The notes under the pieces: model-generated
Databases searched by the model: none
Seen by the model: the letters and a program-made list of their open reading frames with translations, nothing else
What the model was told of the DNA's origin: nothing
Program-made: the position numbers and the translations under genes
Shown here: one piece after another, positions 1 through 8,257 of the stretch
Position numbering within the stretch: position 1 is the first letter of the stretch
Layout of the letters: each line of letters starts with the position of its first letter
Assembly (NCBI GenBank): GCA_029260055.1
Contig: JAJDDX010000387.1
Coordinates: 1-45,062 of the forward strand
DNA: 45,062 nucleotides
Origin: Phycisphaerae bacterium
GTDB taxonomy: Bacteria > Planctomycetota > Phycisphaerae > UBA1845
Direction of reading: 5' to 3'

Positions 1-1
1 T

Positions 2-805
2 CATGAGGTCGGCGCGCCTGGACAGTGCGAGATCGAAGTCGGGCTTCAGCCGCTCGTAAAGGCGGCCGACCAGGCCATGTTGATCAAGTATGTGGTGAAG
101 AACGTCGCCCGTCGTTACGGTAAGATCGCCACGTTTATGCCGAAGCCGGTTCACGGCGAGGCGGGCAACGGCATGCACGTCCACCAGAAACTCGACAAGG
201 GTGACACACCGCTCTTTTACGATGCGGACGATAACCGGTACGCCAACTTGAGCGACGTGGCCTTGCAGTACGTTGCCGGGCTTCTCAAACACGGATGTGC
301 GCTGACCGGGCTAACGAATCCCTCGACCAACTCCTTCAAACGGTTGGTCCCCGGATATGAGGCGCCGGTCAAGCTCTTTTTCTCGCTGGCGAATCGGTCG
401 GCGGCGATTCGCGTGCCGAAATACGCGATCACGCCGGACGAGAAGCGCATCGAGTACCGTCCTCCGGACTTTACTTCAAACGTCTACCTCGCGCTGGCGG
501 GCATGCTCATGGCGGGGCTCGACGGCATCGAATCCAAACTCGACCCAACCGCTAACAACTTCGGACCGTTTGACGTGAACATCGCCAAGCAGGACGAGGC
601 GTTCACCGCCAAGATCACGGAACTGCCGCGATCACTCTTTGACGCCGTCGACGCCCTTATGGCGGACCACGAGTTCCTGACGAAGGGCGAAGTGTTCACT
701 GACGCCTTCATCCGGAACTGGGTCGAGGCCAAGCGGCGCGACGAGACCGACGAAATCGCGGTCAGACCTCATCCGTTCGAATATGTCATGTACTTGGATA
801 CCTAG
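2..805 (+). CDS. glnA: Glutamine synthetase, C-terminal part (5' end outside window)
   Basis: ATP-dependent ligation of ammonia to glutamate, a cytosolic enzyme at the centre of nitrogen assimilation. The reading frame is already open at base 2, so the N-terminal part of the gene lies upstream. The visible 267 residues hold type I hallmarks: the H-E-V-G-A-P-G-Q-C-E-I segment, K-P-V-H-G-E-A-G-N-G-M-H-V-H (ATP/glutamate-site loop), N-P-S-T-N-S-F-K-R-L-V-P-G-Y-E-A-P and the R-S-A-A-I-R-V-P segment. The region where adenylylated enzymes carry N-L-Y-D/E-L-P reads T-E-L-P-R-S-L-F-D-A, so the modifiable Tyr seems absent, suggesting no GlnE-type control. It ends with Y-V-M-Y-L-D-T, as type I enzymes often end near an aromatic/acidic tail. 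It lies 62 bp upstream of gatE, on the same strand; the pairing with a glutamine-using amidotransferase suggests a functional link. Confidence 0.93.
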   Translation, partial: HEVGAPGQCEIEVGLQPLVKAADQAMLIKYVVKNVARRYGKIATFMPKPVHGEAGNGMHVHQKLDKGDTPLFYDADDNRYANLSDVALQYVAGLLKHGCALTGLTNPSTNSFKRLVPGYEAPVKLFFSLANRSAAIRVPKYAITPDEKRIEYRPPDFTSNVYLALAGMLMAGLDGIESKLDPTANNFGPFDVNIAKQDEAFTAKITELPRSLFDAVDALMADHEFLTKGEVFTDAFIRNWVEAKRRDETDEIAVRPHPFEYVMYLDT

Positions 806-867
806 GGCCGCCGGCGCTGGCCGGGGCGAACTGCCGCGACCGCGGCGGAGCGAGAGATGAACACAGT

Positions 868-2850
868 ATGACGTGGCCGTTCAAACCCTTCGACGAGATG
901 ACCGCCGAGGATTACGCGGACATCGGGCTCATGTGCGGGCTCGAGGTGCATCAGCAGCTCCTGACGGAGCGGAAGCTGTTTTGTCGTTGTCCGGCGGGCT
1001 GCTACAGCAGCGAATACGAAGCTGAAGTCTTGCGTCACATGAGGCCGACGCTGTCGGAACTGGGCGAGTATGACGGCACGGCCCTGATGGAGAAAAAGAC
1101 CCGCAAGAACATCTACTATCGCATCCATCCGGATACCGTGTGTACGTACGAGATCGACGACACACCGCCGTTCTTTCCCGATCCGAAGGCGATCGACATC
1201 GCACTCGAGATATCACTGCTCTGCAACCTCAACACTGTGGGCGAGATGCACATCGCGCGAAAGCAATACCTCGATGGCTCGATTCCGACCGGGTTTCAGA
1301 GAACCGCCATCCTCGGCGTGGGTGGATCGATCCCGTACGGAGATCGAGAGATCGGCATCCGCCAGCTCTCGCTCGAAGAGGACTCCTGCCGGGAGGTGTC
1401 GGATATCGGGCACGATCGGATTTGCCTGACGGATCGCCTCGGCATGCCGCTTATCGAGGTCGTGACCGAGCCGGACATGCGCACGCCGCAGGAGACCGCC
1501 GAGGTTTGTCAGGTCGTTCGCCTGCTGTGCCGCGGGACGGGGAAGGTTCGCACCGGCTACGGCGCTACACGGGAAGACGTGAACGTCAGCGTTCGCGGTG
1601 GTACCCGGATCGAGATCAAAGGCGTGCCGCAGATCACGCGCATTCCGTTGCTCGTGTACAACGAGGCGATGAGACAGTGCGGCCTGCTCAGGATCCGCGA
1701 CGAACTCAAACGCCGCGGCGTTACGCCCGACACGTTTGTCGCATCGAGCTTCGACGTGACTAGAACCGTCGCGAAGACACACTACCAGCCCATCCGCCTT
1801 GGGCTGGACGAGGGGCATCGCGTCAGGTGCGTCGTGCTCAGCGGGTTCGCGGGATTACTCAATTGGACGACCCAGGAGCACACGACCTTCGCCAAGGAGT
1901 TTTCCGACCGCGTGCGGGTGATCGCATGCCTGACCACGACGCCGAACATCGTTCACTCGGACACGGCCTCCGAGATGCTCATCGTCCGTGATTGGAAGGA
2001 ACTGCGGCGACGCACGAAGGCCGGCGAACAGGACGCCCTGATCCTCGTCTGGGGCGATGAGGAAGACGCACGAACGGCGTGCGAAGAAATCACGATCCGC
2101 GCGAAAGAGGCGACCGAGGGGATTCCCTCGGACACCAGGCAGGCGCTCAAGGACGGCACGAACGGGTTCGAGCGTGTGCTTCCCGGCGCTGAGCGAATGT
2201 ATCCGGATACTGATCTGCCGCCGATGGCGATCACCGAGGATCGGCTCGATCGGATCGAGGCGCAATTACCGCCCCGCGTATGGGATCGTATCGCCCGGTA
2301 CCGCGCGCTTGGCATCCCCGCGGATACCATCGAGCTTCTTTGCGTCTCACCGCACGCCGGTCTGTTCGAGCGGCTTGTGGACGGACTTGGCATAAACCCC
2401 ACGTTTGCGGCGGTAGTGCTGGTTCAGCGGTTCAAAGCGTTGCGCAGGGAAGGGCTCGGCGTTGACGCGCTTTTGGACGCGGACATCTACGACGTGTTTC
2501 GAGTGTACGGCGAGGGTCGCCTGGGGCGCGAAGCCGTTGTCGTCCTGCTGGCCAGGGCGTGCTTGAATCGAGCTGACCCGGACTTCGAGGGATCACCCGT
2601 GGCGGGCGAGCTGTCTGCCATGGCATGTGATCCTGTCAGCGACGGCGAAGTCCAGGCCATGGTCGCGGATGAACTTGCCGCGCTCGATGATTCGCTCTTT
2701 GCCACCGACGGGAAGAAGTATCGCTACGTGACGGGGAAGTTGATGGCGAGGGCATTCGGGCGTATCGACGGACGACGACTGGCGGATGCGGTAGCTCTGG
2801 CTCTGGGCGTTAAGTGCGATGAGCGACGACGGCAAGAGGTGCGTGTATGA
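868..2850 (+). CDS. gatE: Glu-tRNA(Gln) amidotransferase subunit E (archaeal type)
   Basis: Kinase/transamidase subunit that phosphorylates the glutamate on mischarged Glu-tRNA(Gln) and transfers ammonia to form Gln-tRNA(Gln). The 660-residue length fits GatE (about 620-640) and not GatB (about 480). Near the N-terminus stands G-L-M-C-G-L-E-V-H-Q-Q-L-L, followed by K-L-F-C-R-C-P; GatE has G-L-E-I-H-Q-Q-L here while GatB has G-L-E-I-H-V-Q-L. A middle insert of about residues 290-400 looks like the AspRS-type GAD domain typical of GatE. The C-terminus (D-G-K-K-Y-R-Y-V-T-G-K-L-M onward) is the YqeY-like helical tail that holds the tRNA. The stop overlaps the gatD start (ATGA, 2847-2850), so the subunits are translationally coupled. 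GatDE is known from family knowledge as an archaeal system; its presence beside bacterial genes is unusual. Confidence 0.9.
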   Translation: MTWPFKPFDEMTAEDYADIGLMCGLEVHQQLLTERKLFCRCPAGCYSSEYEAEVLRHMRPTLSELGEYDGTALMEKKTRKNIYYRIHPDTVCTYEIDDTPPFFPDPKAIDIALEISLLCNLNTVGEMHIARKQYLDGSIPTGFQRTAILGVGGSIPYGDREIGIRQLSLEEDSCREVSDIGHDRICLTDRLGMPLIEVVTEPDMRTPQETAEVCQVVRLLCRGTGKVRTGYGATREDVNVSVRGGTRIEIKGVPQITRIPLLVYNEAMRQCGLLRIRDELKRRGVTPDTFVASSFDVTRTVAKTHYQPIRLGLDEGHRVRCVVLSGFAGLLNWTTQEHTTFAKEFSDRVRVIACLTTTPNIVHSDTASEMLIVRDWKELRRRTKAGEQDALILVWGDEEDARTACEEITIRAKEATEGIPSDTRQALKDGTNGFERVLPGAERMYPDTDLPPMAITEDRLDRIEAQLPPRVWDRIARYRALGIPADTIELLCVSPHAGLFERLVDGLGINPTFAAVVLVQRFKALRREGLGVDALLDADIYDVFRVYGEGRLGREAVVVLLARACLNRADPDFEGSPVAGELSAMACDPVSDGEVQAMVADELAALDDSLFATDGKKYRYVTGKLMARAFGRIDGRRLADAVALALGVKCDERRRQEVRV

Positions 2851-4232
2851 GTGATGATGCCCTCAAGGGATACCGCGGCGCGGCGCGGAAGGTGCTTCGG
2901 AGCCACGGCGTCGGCGTCTGGAGCGACGTGGATGTCGTGTCGACGAAGGGGAAGTTCACCGGGTTGATCCTGCCAAGGTCGGAGACGGCCGACGACGAGC
3001 ACATCGTGCTCAAGCTCGCGAGCGGATACAACATCGGCGTAGCGGCCGCCGCCGTCGAGACGATCACCGAACACGGCCGGCGCGAAGCCCACTACAAGAT
3101 TCCCGAGAAGGACTTCCCCGTCGATCCCAACAAACCGAATGTGGTCTTGCTCGGTACCGGCGGGACGATCGCCAGCAGGCTCGACTATCGAACCGGCGCC
3201 GTGATTCCGGCCTTCTCACCCGGTGAGTTGTACGGATCGGTTCCCGAATTGGCCGACATCTGCAACCTCAGAACCGAGAAGCTTTACGGCGTCTTTAGCG
3301 AGAACATGGGGCCGGAGCAGTATATTCGCCTGGCTGAGCGTATCGGCGAGGCGATCGGCGAGGGCGTCGACGGCATCGTCGTCGGGCACGGCACGGACAC
3401 GATGCATCACACGGCCGCCGTTCTCACCTACATGGTGCAGGACTCCCCGGTACCGATTGTCATGGTCGGCTCACAGCGCTCGTCCGACCGGCCTTCGTCC
3501 GACGCCGCCATCAATCTGATGCACGCGGTGAAGACCGCGGCTGAGGGGGACATCGCCGAGGTGCTCGTCTGCATGTTCGGTCCGACCTCGGATCAATACG
3601 ATCTGCTTCATCGCGGCACCCGCGTGCGGAAGATGCACTCGAGCTATCGGTCGACCTTCCGGACCATCGGCGATGTGCCGATGGGCATCGTGGATCAGGA
3701 GGGGATTCGCTATCTCCGCGGGGACTTCAAACATCGCCGTCAAGACCGCGACGTGCGCATCAACACGGCGTTCGAGGAGAAAGTGACGATCGTCTATTAC
3801 TACCCCAACATGAAACCCGACATCATCGACGCGATCGTCGAGAAGGGGTACCGCGGCATCGTGATCGCCGGCACCGGGCTGGGCCACATCAACAAGCCGC
3901 TCTACGGCGCGATCAAGCGCGCGACGGACGCCGGCGTACATATATACATGACCGTTCAGACGCTCTGGGGCTACGTCCAGATGTACGTGTACGAGACCGG
4001 GCGCGAGATTATGGAGCTCGGCGTGGTGCCCGCGGCGAACATGCTGCCGGAGGCGGCGTATATGAAGCTTTGCTGGGCGCTTGGGCAAGCCGACGACCGT
4101 GACGAGGTACGACGGATCATGCTCACGCCCGTCAGCGACGAAATAACCGAACGCGAACCCTACAACGGCTACTTGGTCTATCAAGGGGCCGTACCGGAAG
4201 TCCAGGAGTTTCTGCGTTCGATCAAACGCTAG
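2847..4232 (+). CDS. gatD: Glu-tRNA(Gln) amidotransferase subunit D (asparaginase-like)
   Basis: Glutaminase subunit that releases ammonia from glutamine (or asparagine) and channels it to GatE. The 461 residues comprise an N-terminal small beta domain (about 1-90, with S-D-V-D-V-V-S-T-K-G-K-F-T-G) typical of GatD and absent from plain asparaginases, then an L-asparaginase fold. Active-site elements are visible: G-T-G-G-T-I-A-S (Thr107), H-G-T-D-T-M-H-H-T (Thr183, Asp184) and R-V-R-K-M-H-S-S-Y-R (Lys262), matching the Thr-Thr-Asp-Lys set of the family. The length matches archaeal GatD (about 420-440) rather than AnsA/AnsB (about 330). The start ATG lies inside the gatE stop. No gatA, gatB or gatC is in the window. 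Very likely functional, since every catalytic residue is kept. Confidence 0.92.
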   Translation: MSDDALKGYRGAARKVLRSHGVGVWSDVDVVSTKGKFTGLILPRSETADDEHIVLKLASGYNIGVAAAAVETITEHGRREAHYKIPEKDFPVDPNKPNVVLLGTGGTIASRLDYRTGAVIPAFSPGELYGSVPELADICNLRTEKLYGVFSENMGPEQYIRLAERIGEAIGEGVDGIVVGHGTDTMHHTAAVLTYMVQDSPVPIVMVGSQRSSDRPSSDAAINLMHAVKTAAEGDIAEVLVCMFGPTSDQYDLLHRGTRVRKMHSSYRSTFRTIGDVPMGIVDQEGIRYLRGDFKHRRQDRDVRINTAFEEKVTIVYYYPNMKPDIIDAIVEKGYRGIVIAGTGLGHINKPLYGAIKRATDAGVHIYMTVQTLWGYVQMYVYETGREIMELGVVPAANMLPEAAYMKLCWALGQADDRDEVRRIMLTPVSDEITEREPYNGYLVYQGAVPEVQEFLRSIKR

Positions 4233-4764
4233 TTTCTCCACGTCCGGGTCGCTGGAAAACCCTCTGCTTGATTGCCGATGGCACGGCTTTGGCACGGCCT
4301 CTTCGAACCTCCGCACGGCCGGCTGCCACGCTTTGGCATCCCTCGGCTTCCGTCAGGAATGCCAAGCCCTTAGCACTCGCAGTTTGTTAACTCACAGGCG
4401 AATCGAGAATGGTATGGATTACCCAAGTCCACCAGCCGTTGCGTGCCGGCGCGCTCAGCGATCCTACATGTCGTGCGCACGCGGCGCTCCGCAACCGAGT
4501 CGCCTTCCTGTGAGGGATATTCCCCATGGGCCGGGCCCTTCACATGAGGTAGGCTTAACTCCGATAACGCGGCAGGGGTCACGGAGTTCCCACCACTCTC
4601 GCTCGTGATCAAGAACGCTGACGTGAGCGACACCCGCGGCAAGGATTCGCCGGCCGCGCAGAACGCATAGCTACTAAGAGTGCTCCATAAGAACAAGGTG
4701 TAGGCCCGGGGCGGGCGGCGCGAGAAGGCGCCGGCCGAGCATCCGGAGCGATTAGGGTTGTAGG

Positions 4765-4792
4765 AGCGATCGACCGCTCACCGTCGATCGCT
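4765..4792. other. Perfect 10-bp hairpin in the sigma gene upstream region
   Basis: AGCGATCGAC and its exact reverse complement GTCGATCGCT are separated by 8 bases. No T-run follows, so it is not a classic intrinsic terminator. It lies about 330 bp upstream of the sigma factor start and could be an operator-like palindrome or part of a structured leader RNA. Confidence 0.45.
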
Positions 4793-5110
4793 GTTGGCTG
4801 ACGCGCGCCCAAACGAGCACGGAGTTCGGGGCGCTGTGTCCAATCTGGTACCCGGGAGTCGCCGGACGGGGCAGCGGGAGCATTCGCCGACGCAAGGAGG
4901 CTCAGGCAGTGCGCGCGGGACGAGGCGGGACGTGGTCTCGCAGGTTGGCTAGACGGGAAGTTGGTGGGCAACCCGGATGATCCCAGGCTGCTATCGCCGT
5001 ATCGCGTCGAATGCCTCGTCCGTCTTCGCGCTCCGCCGGTGACTCCTAGTCGATAAGGACGCCAAGATGTGTGGCCCGCCGAAATGCGACCGCCCAACAT
5101 CGACGTACGG

Positions 5111-5117
5111 AAAGGAG
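5111..5117 (+). promoter_or_regulatory. Ribosome binding site that decides the sigma factor start
   Basis: AAAGGAG stands 8 bases before the GTG at 5126. The in-frame GTG at 5069 has no comparable site, and the 19 residues it would add show no similarity to sigma factor N-termini, so 5126 is preferred. Confidence 0.75.
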
Positions 5118-5125
5118 TCCGTGAC

Positions 5126-5908
5126 GTGACCATTGCCAAGCTGTCGACCGACGCGCTTTGGAGCCGGTACGCCGCCGGCCGAGAAGTCGTCGTCCGCAAT
5201 GAACTGATCAATCGCCACAGCCATCTGATACGCTTTCACGCCAAGAAGCTGGCACCGCGGCTATCGCTGCAGGTAAGCCTCGATGAGATCGTCAGCGCCG
5301 CTTTCGACGGCCTGCTCGCCGCCGTGGAGACGTACAACCTCGAACGGAACGTCAAGTTCGCGACCTACGCCGCCAAACGCATTGCCGGTGCCGTGCTCGA
5401 CTGGCTTCGTTCAATCGACCTGCAGCCGCGGAATCTGCGCGAGTTCGAGCGCCGGCGGGACCGCGTGGCCGTGGAGGCCAGTTCGGATGTCGGCCATCGA
5501 GCGAGCGAGAGGGAAGTCGCCAGGCGGATGGGCTTGTCGACGCGCCGCTACGAGCGCTACGTACGGCAATCCCGTCTCGGTGTCTGCGTATCGTTCACCG
5601 CACTGTTCTGTGAGAACGATCGCACGCACCCGGGTACGGTCAGTGTCCGGGAGATTCCGTGCGCTTCCTGCCCCGAGCCGTCGGACGCTCTCGACCGCAC
5701 CATGCTGTACGAACACCTCTGCCGCGGCCTGTGCCCGCGTGAGCGAGACGTGCTCCGACTCTACTATTTCAACGATATGACGATGGCGCAAACCGGCACG
5801 TCACTCGGGTTGTCCGAATCCCGCATTAGCCAGATTCATCGCCATCTCATTGCGAAGTTGCGCGGAGGGCGGTCGAAACGCGACACGCTCGGTGCCGCCG
5901 TCGCATGA
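5126..5908 (+). CDS. Sigma-28 (FliA/WhiG/SigD-like) RNA polymerase sigma factor
   Basis: Alternative sigma factor of 260 residues with a GTG start. It begins L-W-S-R-Y like FliA/SigD (L-W-x-R-x). Region 2 is clear: N-E-L-I-N-R-H-S-H-L-I, D-E-I-V-S-A-A-F-D-G-L-L-A-A-V-E-T-Y-N, then K-F-A-T-Y-A-A-K-R-I-A-G-A-V-L-D-W-L-R, the counterpart of the SigD F-D-T-Y-A-S-F-R-I-R-G-A-I-I-D segment, and P-R-N-L-R-E. Region 3 includes A-R-R-M-G-L-S. Region 4 ends with G-L-S-E-S-R-I-S-Q-I-H-R-H-L, a signature of the FliA group. The middle (about residues 150-185, with several Cys) is divergent. No anti-sigma FlgM-like gene or flagellar gene is seen nearby; a small unknown gene follows 28 bp downstream. Known FliA-type factors read TAAA-N15-GCCGATAA promoters, and CCGATAAA sites head the polysaccharide genes of this window, so I infer it may drive them. 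Confidence 0.87.
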   Translation: MTIAKLSTDALWSRYAAGREVVVRNELINRHSHLIRFHAKKLAPRLSLQVSLDEIVSAAFDGLLAAVETYNLERNVKFATYAAKRIAGAVLDWLRSIDLQPRNLREFERRRDRVAVEASSDVGHRASEREVARRMGLSTRRYERYVRQSRLGVCVSFTALFCENDRTHPGTVSVREIPCASCPEPSDALDRTMLYEHLCRGLCPRERDVLRLYYFNDMTMAQTGTSLGLSESRISQIHRHLIAKLRGGRSKRDTLGAAVA

Positions 5909-5936
5909 GGCGCGGGCGTTTTCTCCGGAGGCGACT

Positions 5937-6254
5937 GTGATCGTCGAACCTGCCGACCGCGAGATCATCAAGTGGGCCGTCGACCGGCTCGTGCCGTGGT
6001 ACTACACCCGCGAGAAGGGGCTCGAGAGACCGTGCCTTTGCGTCCACTTCGGGCGGGTCACCGCTTACTTCTGTCGCGGACGGCTCATGCGCATTCGGAC
6101 GTACAGTGATTCCGACGGGTTCGACGACATGTTCTCCGAGTTCCTCGTGTTGTTCGAGCTGTGCGGTCAATCACGCAAGATCTGTGTCGAGGACATAGTT
6201 GCCGGTGAGGCCGGCCCGACCTTCGACTGGAACGAATTCCCGCGAATTGCGTAG
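5937..6254 (+). CDS. Small unknown protein downstream of the sigma factor
   Basis: 105 residues, not recognised. The frame is open from 5850, inside the sigma gene, but GTG at 5937 is chosen because CGGAGG at 5925-5930 stands just before it. The protein is soluble-looking, mixed alpha/beta in composition, with W-Y-Y-T-R-E-K-G and paired aromatic and acidic residues (D-G-F-D-D-M-F-S-E-F) and four Cys. It follows the sigma factor by 28 bp and is probably co-transcribed. Position next to a sigma gene would fit a regulator such as an anti-sigma partner, but no family feature supports this. Confidence 0.6.
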   Translation: MIVEPADREIIKWAVDRLVPWYYTREKGLERPCLCVHFGRVTAYFCRGRLMRIRTYSDSDGFDDMFSEFLVLFELCGQSRKICVEDIVAGEAGPTFDWNEFPRIA

Positions 6255-7002
6255 ATGATATGGCGCTGCTTGAAGAAGTACGCCTTGACACGTCGCGTTG
6301 GTGCGAGAGTTACCCTGGCACGCCACTCGCTGCGGCACCTCGAAACCGCGCCGAACCCGAACGAGGTGCCGCACGCTCTTGCCGAGATCGGGAGGCCTCT
6401 CTTCTCATTTTGGAGAAGGCGCTGCGCCGGCAATGGTGTCGCACGCGCAGCGAAAGTTGCGCGATGTGGGTCGCCGAGGCGAAATGGCTTAGGGCATTGT
6501 GGGACGGCGCCCATATTGGTAGTATAGAAGTGACGGAGGTCTGCTGGGAAAGAGCATGGAGCGGTCCTGACCGCTTCCTGATCTGCCGGGACGTGCGCGT
6601 GAGTGCCTCGATGCCGGCACTGTTGGCCACAGCCATGATCCGGTGAGGCGTTCGTCGTGATCGGCCGGGAGAACTCGGGAGGCGGTGTGGCCGGCCCGCT
6701 GTGTGACAGCCGCAAGGCAGTCACGACGTTGTCGATTCCGCACGGCAGCGCAGCACGGACCGGCGCGAACATGTCGCGATCGACGGGTCGAGGACGATGA
6801 CCTCTATCGACCGAGCGCAGAACACGGCGTGTGGGCTGGCACGCGACGGATTCGCACGGACGGGCCGACTGCATCCCGGAATCTGGTTTGACGACCGTGG
6901 GCCGAGCCATGCGCGCGCAAAACAGCCTGCGGGGCCTTTCCTATCCCGCAGCAGGCCCGGCTGCGGGCGCGAGCAGGGCATCGCCATAGACGGAGCCGCA
7001 CC
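6255..7002. other. Gene-poor stretch before the response regulator
   Basis: About 750 bp. Open frames such as 6260-6646 (+) exist but give arginine- and alanine-rich translations without domains or a ribosome site, as expected by chance in GC-rich DNA. The only structure seen is a hairpin near the right end (6927-6951). Confidence 0.45.
6927..6951. other. Hairpin 50 bp upstream of the response regulator
   Basis: CTGCGGG and CCCGCAG flank an 11-base spacer. No T-run follows. It lies in the leader of the response regulator gene and could be an operator or leader structure. Confidence 0.35.
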
Positions 7003-7656
7003 ATGACTGACACGATCAGAATCCTCGTTGTCGATGATCATGCGTTGGTTCGCGGTGCACTGTGCGCGAGGCTAGCCAGAGAGCCTCGGTTTGTCGTCGC
7101 CGGGACCGCCGGTTCCGCGGACGAGGCGATAGACGCGGCCCTTGCGTGCGCTCCCGATGTCGTCTTGATGGATATCGACATGCCCGGGCTCGTTTGTTTT
7201 GACGGGGCTCGCCGGATCATGTCGCTGCTGCCCGATACGCGCGTGATCTTCCTCAGCGGGTTCGTGCACGACCACTACATCGAACAGGTACTCAGCATCG
7301 ACGCAGGCGGGTACATTACGAAATGCGAAGCGCCCGCCGCCGTCATCGATGCCATTTCCGCCGTGGCCGCCGGAGGTACTTGGTACTCTGACGATGTGCG
7401 TGCCCGTATCGTCGACGGCGGACTGCGCCTGCGGGGGGAAGGCACCAGGTCCCTGACCTCCACGTTGACGCCGCGCGAGGTCGAGATTCTCCGCTACATC
7501 GCACTTGGACACGCCAAGAAGGAGATCGCGCCGATCATGGGGATCAGCGTTCGAACCGTGGATCGGCACGCCTGCAACCTCATGGCCAAACTCGGCATCC
7601 ACGACCGAGTCGAACTCGCGCGATACGCCATTCGCGAGGGGATTGCGGTGGCCTGA
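7003..7656 (+). CDS. NarL/FixJ-family response regulator (orphan)
   Basis: Two-component transcription regulator of 217 residues. The receiver domain (about 5-125) keeps the acidic pair Asp11-Asp12, the phosphoacceptor Asp57 in V-L-M-D-I-D-M-P-G, Ser85 in F-L-S-G-F and Lys107 in Y-I-T-K-C-E. The C-terminal LuxR-type helix-turn-helix starts at L-T-P-R-E-V-E-I-L-R-Y-I-A-L-G and includes K-E-I-A-P-I-M-G-I-S-V-R-T-V-D-R-H. GGAG stands about 7 bases before the ATG. No histidine kinase is adjacent, so its partner is elsewhere. The Lys loop reads T-K instead of the more common L-K-D. It is flanked by long gene-free stretches and appears monocistronic. Confidence 0.92.
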   Translation: MTDTIRILVVDDHALVRGALCARLAREPRFVVAGTAGSADEAIDAALACAPDVVLMDIDMPGLVCFDGARRIMSLLPDTRVIFLSGFVHDHYIEQVLSIDAGGYITKCEAPAAVIDAISAVAAGGTWYSDDVRARIVDGGLRLRGEGTRSLTSTLTPREVEILRYIALGHAKKEIAPIMGISVRTVDRHACNLMAKLGIHDRVELARYAIREGIAVA

Positions 7657-8257
7657 GGCCGCCGCGAGAGAGGTGGCGGCGACGTAGCGAGCGACCTCTT
7701 CCCCGAGAACATCTGCTGGCATACCGCCGTTCCCGCGGTGCCTCGACTCAGATCTCTGGTGCTCGAAGGACGGAATGGCGGCTGTTTCGTCCGCGCCCCC
7801 AAACGGGTGACTCGTTCAGTTCAACCCGTCCGTGAATTCTCAGCTTATTTCCTGTTTTCGATGCCTCGCGCCCGGCACTTCGCGGTAGTTTTGGGTGTGA
7901 GCTATTCGGGAACTTTGCCGTTAAGAATATTGACCATATGGGGCGAAATCAGTACGATGGAGGTTACGGCGAAGGAGGCGGCAATCTAGGCCGGCGTCTC
8001 TTTGGGCGCCTGAGGGGGCGTGCGCGCCGTCACTCGGGTGCTTGTTGCGTCAATCGAGCCGAGCTTGGGACTCCCTAGCACTCGTCACGAGAAGACTCCA
8101 TCCTTTGCCTGGGGTTCGTTTCGCGGCTACGCCGAGTGGGGCGCAGAAAAAACGGACGCGAGCGGGTTTGCGAAGACAAGCCTACCGCCCGTGCCGATGT
8201 GTAACCGGCCCGGGTATCACGCCACAAAAGCTCGCCAGCACTCGAAAGGAGAACGAG
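7657..8257. other. Leader and promoter region of the C25 protease gene
   Basis: About 600 bp with no supported gene. It includes a relatively AT-rich patch near 7915-7945 that could hold a promoter, but I could not assign -35/-10 elements with confidence. The protease reading frame is open back to 8042, but those residues show no signal peptide, and the ribosome site lies just before 8258. Confidence 0.4.

Larger units (their letters stand above)
4233..5125. other. Long intergenic stretch, no supported gene
   Basis: About 0.9 kb between gatD and the sigma factor gene. Short open frames exist on both strands, but their arginine/serine-rich translations show no domain and no ribosome site. It holds an imperfect inverted repeat (TTGGCAT at 4333-4339 against ATGCCAA at 4359-4365), a perfect 10-bp hairpin at 4765-4792 and a CCGATAA heptamer at 4561. 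It may be the sigma gene's leader or decayed coding sequence; I cannot tell which. Confidence 0.5.

Noticed and set aside
4370-4378. TTAGCACTC, one half of a CIRCE heat-shock operator
   Set aside because: The partner half GAGTGCTAA is missing at the required 9-base spacing and no heat-shock gene follows.
4560-4567. CCGATAA match upstream of the sigma factor gene
   Set aside because: It lacks the eighth A, has no A-rich box at the right distance and lies about 560 bp before the start codon.
4333-4608. 91-codon open frame after gatD
   Set aside because: No ribosome site, no domain and a composition like random GC-rich DNA.
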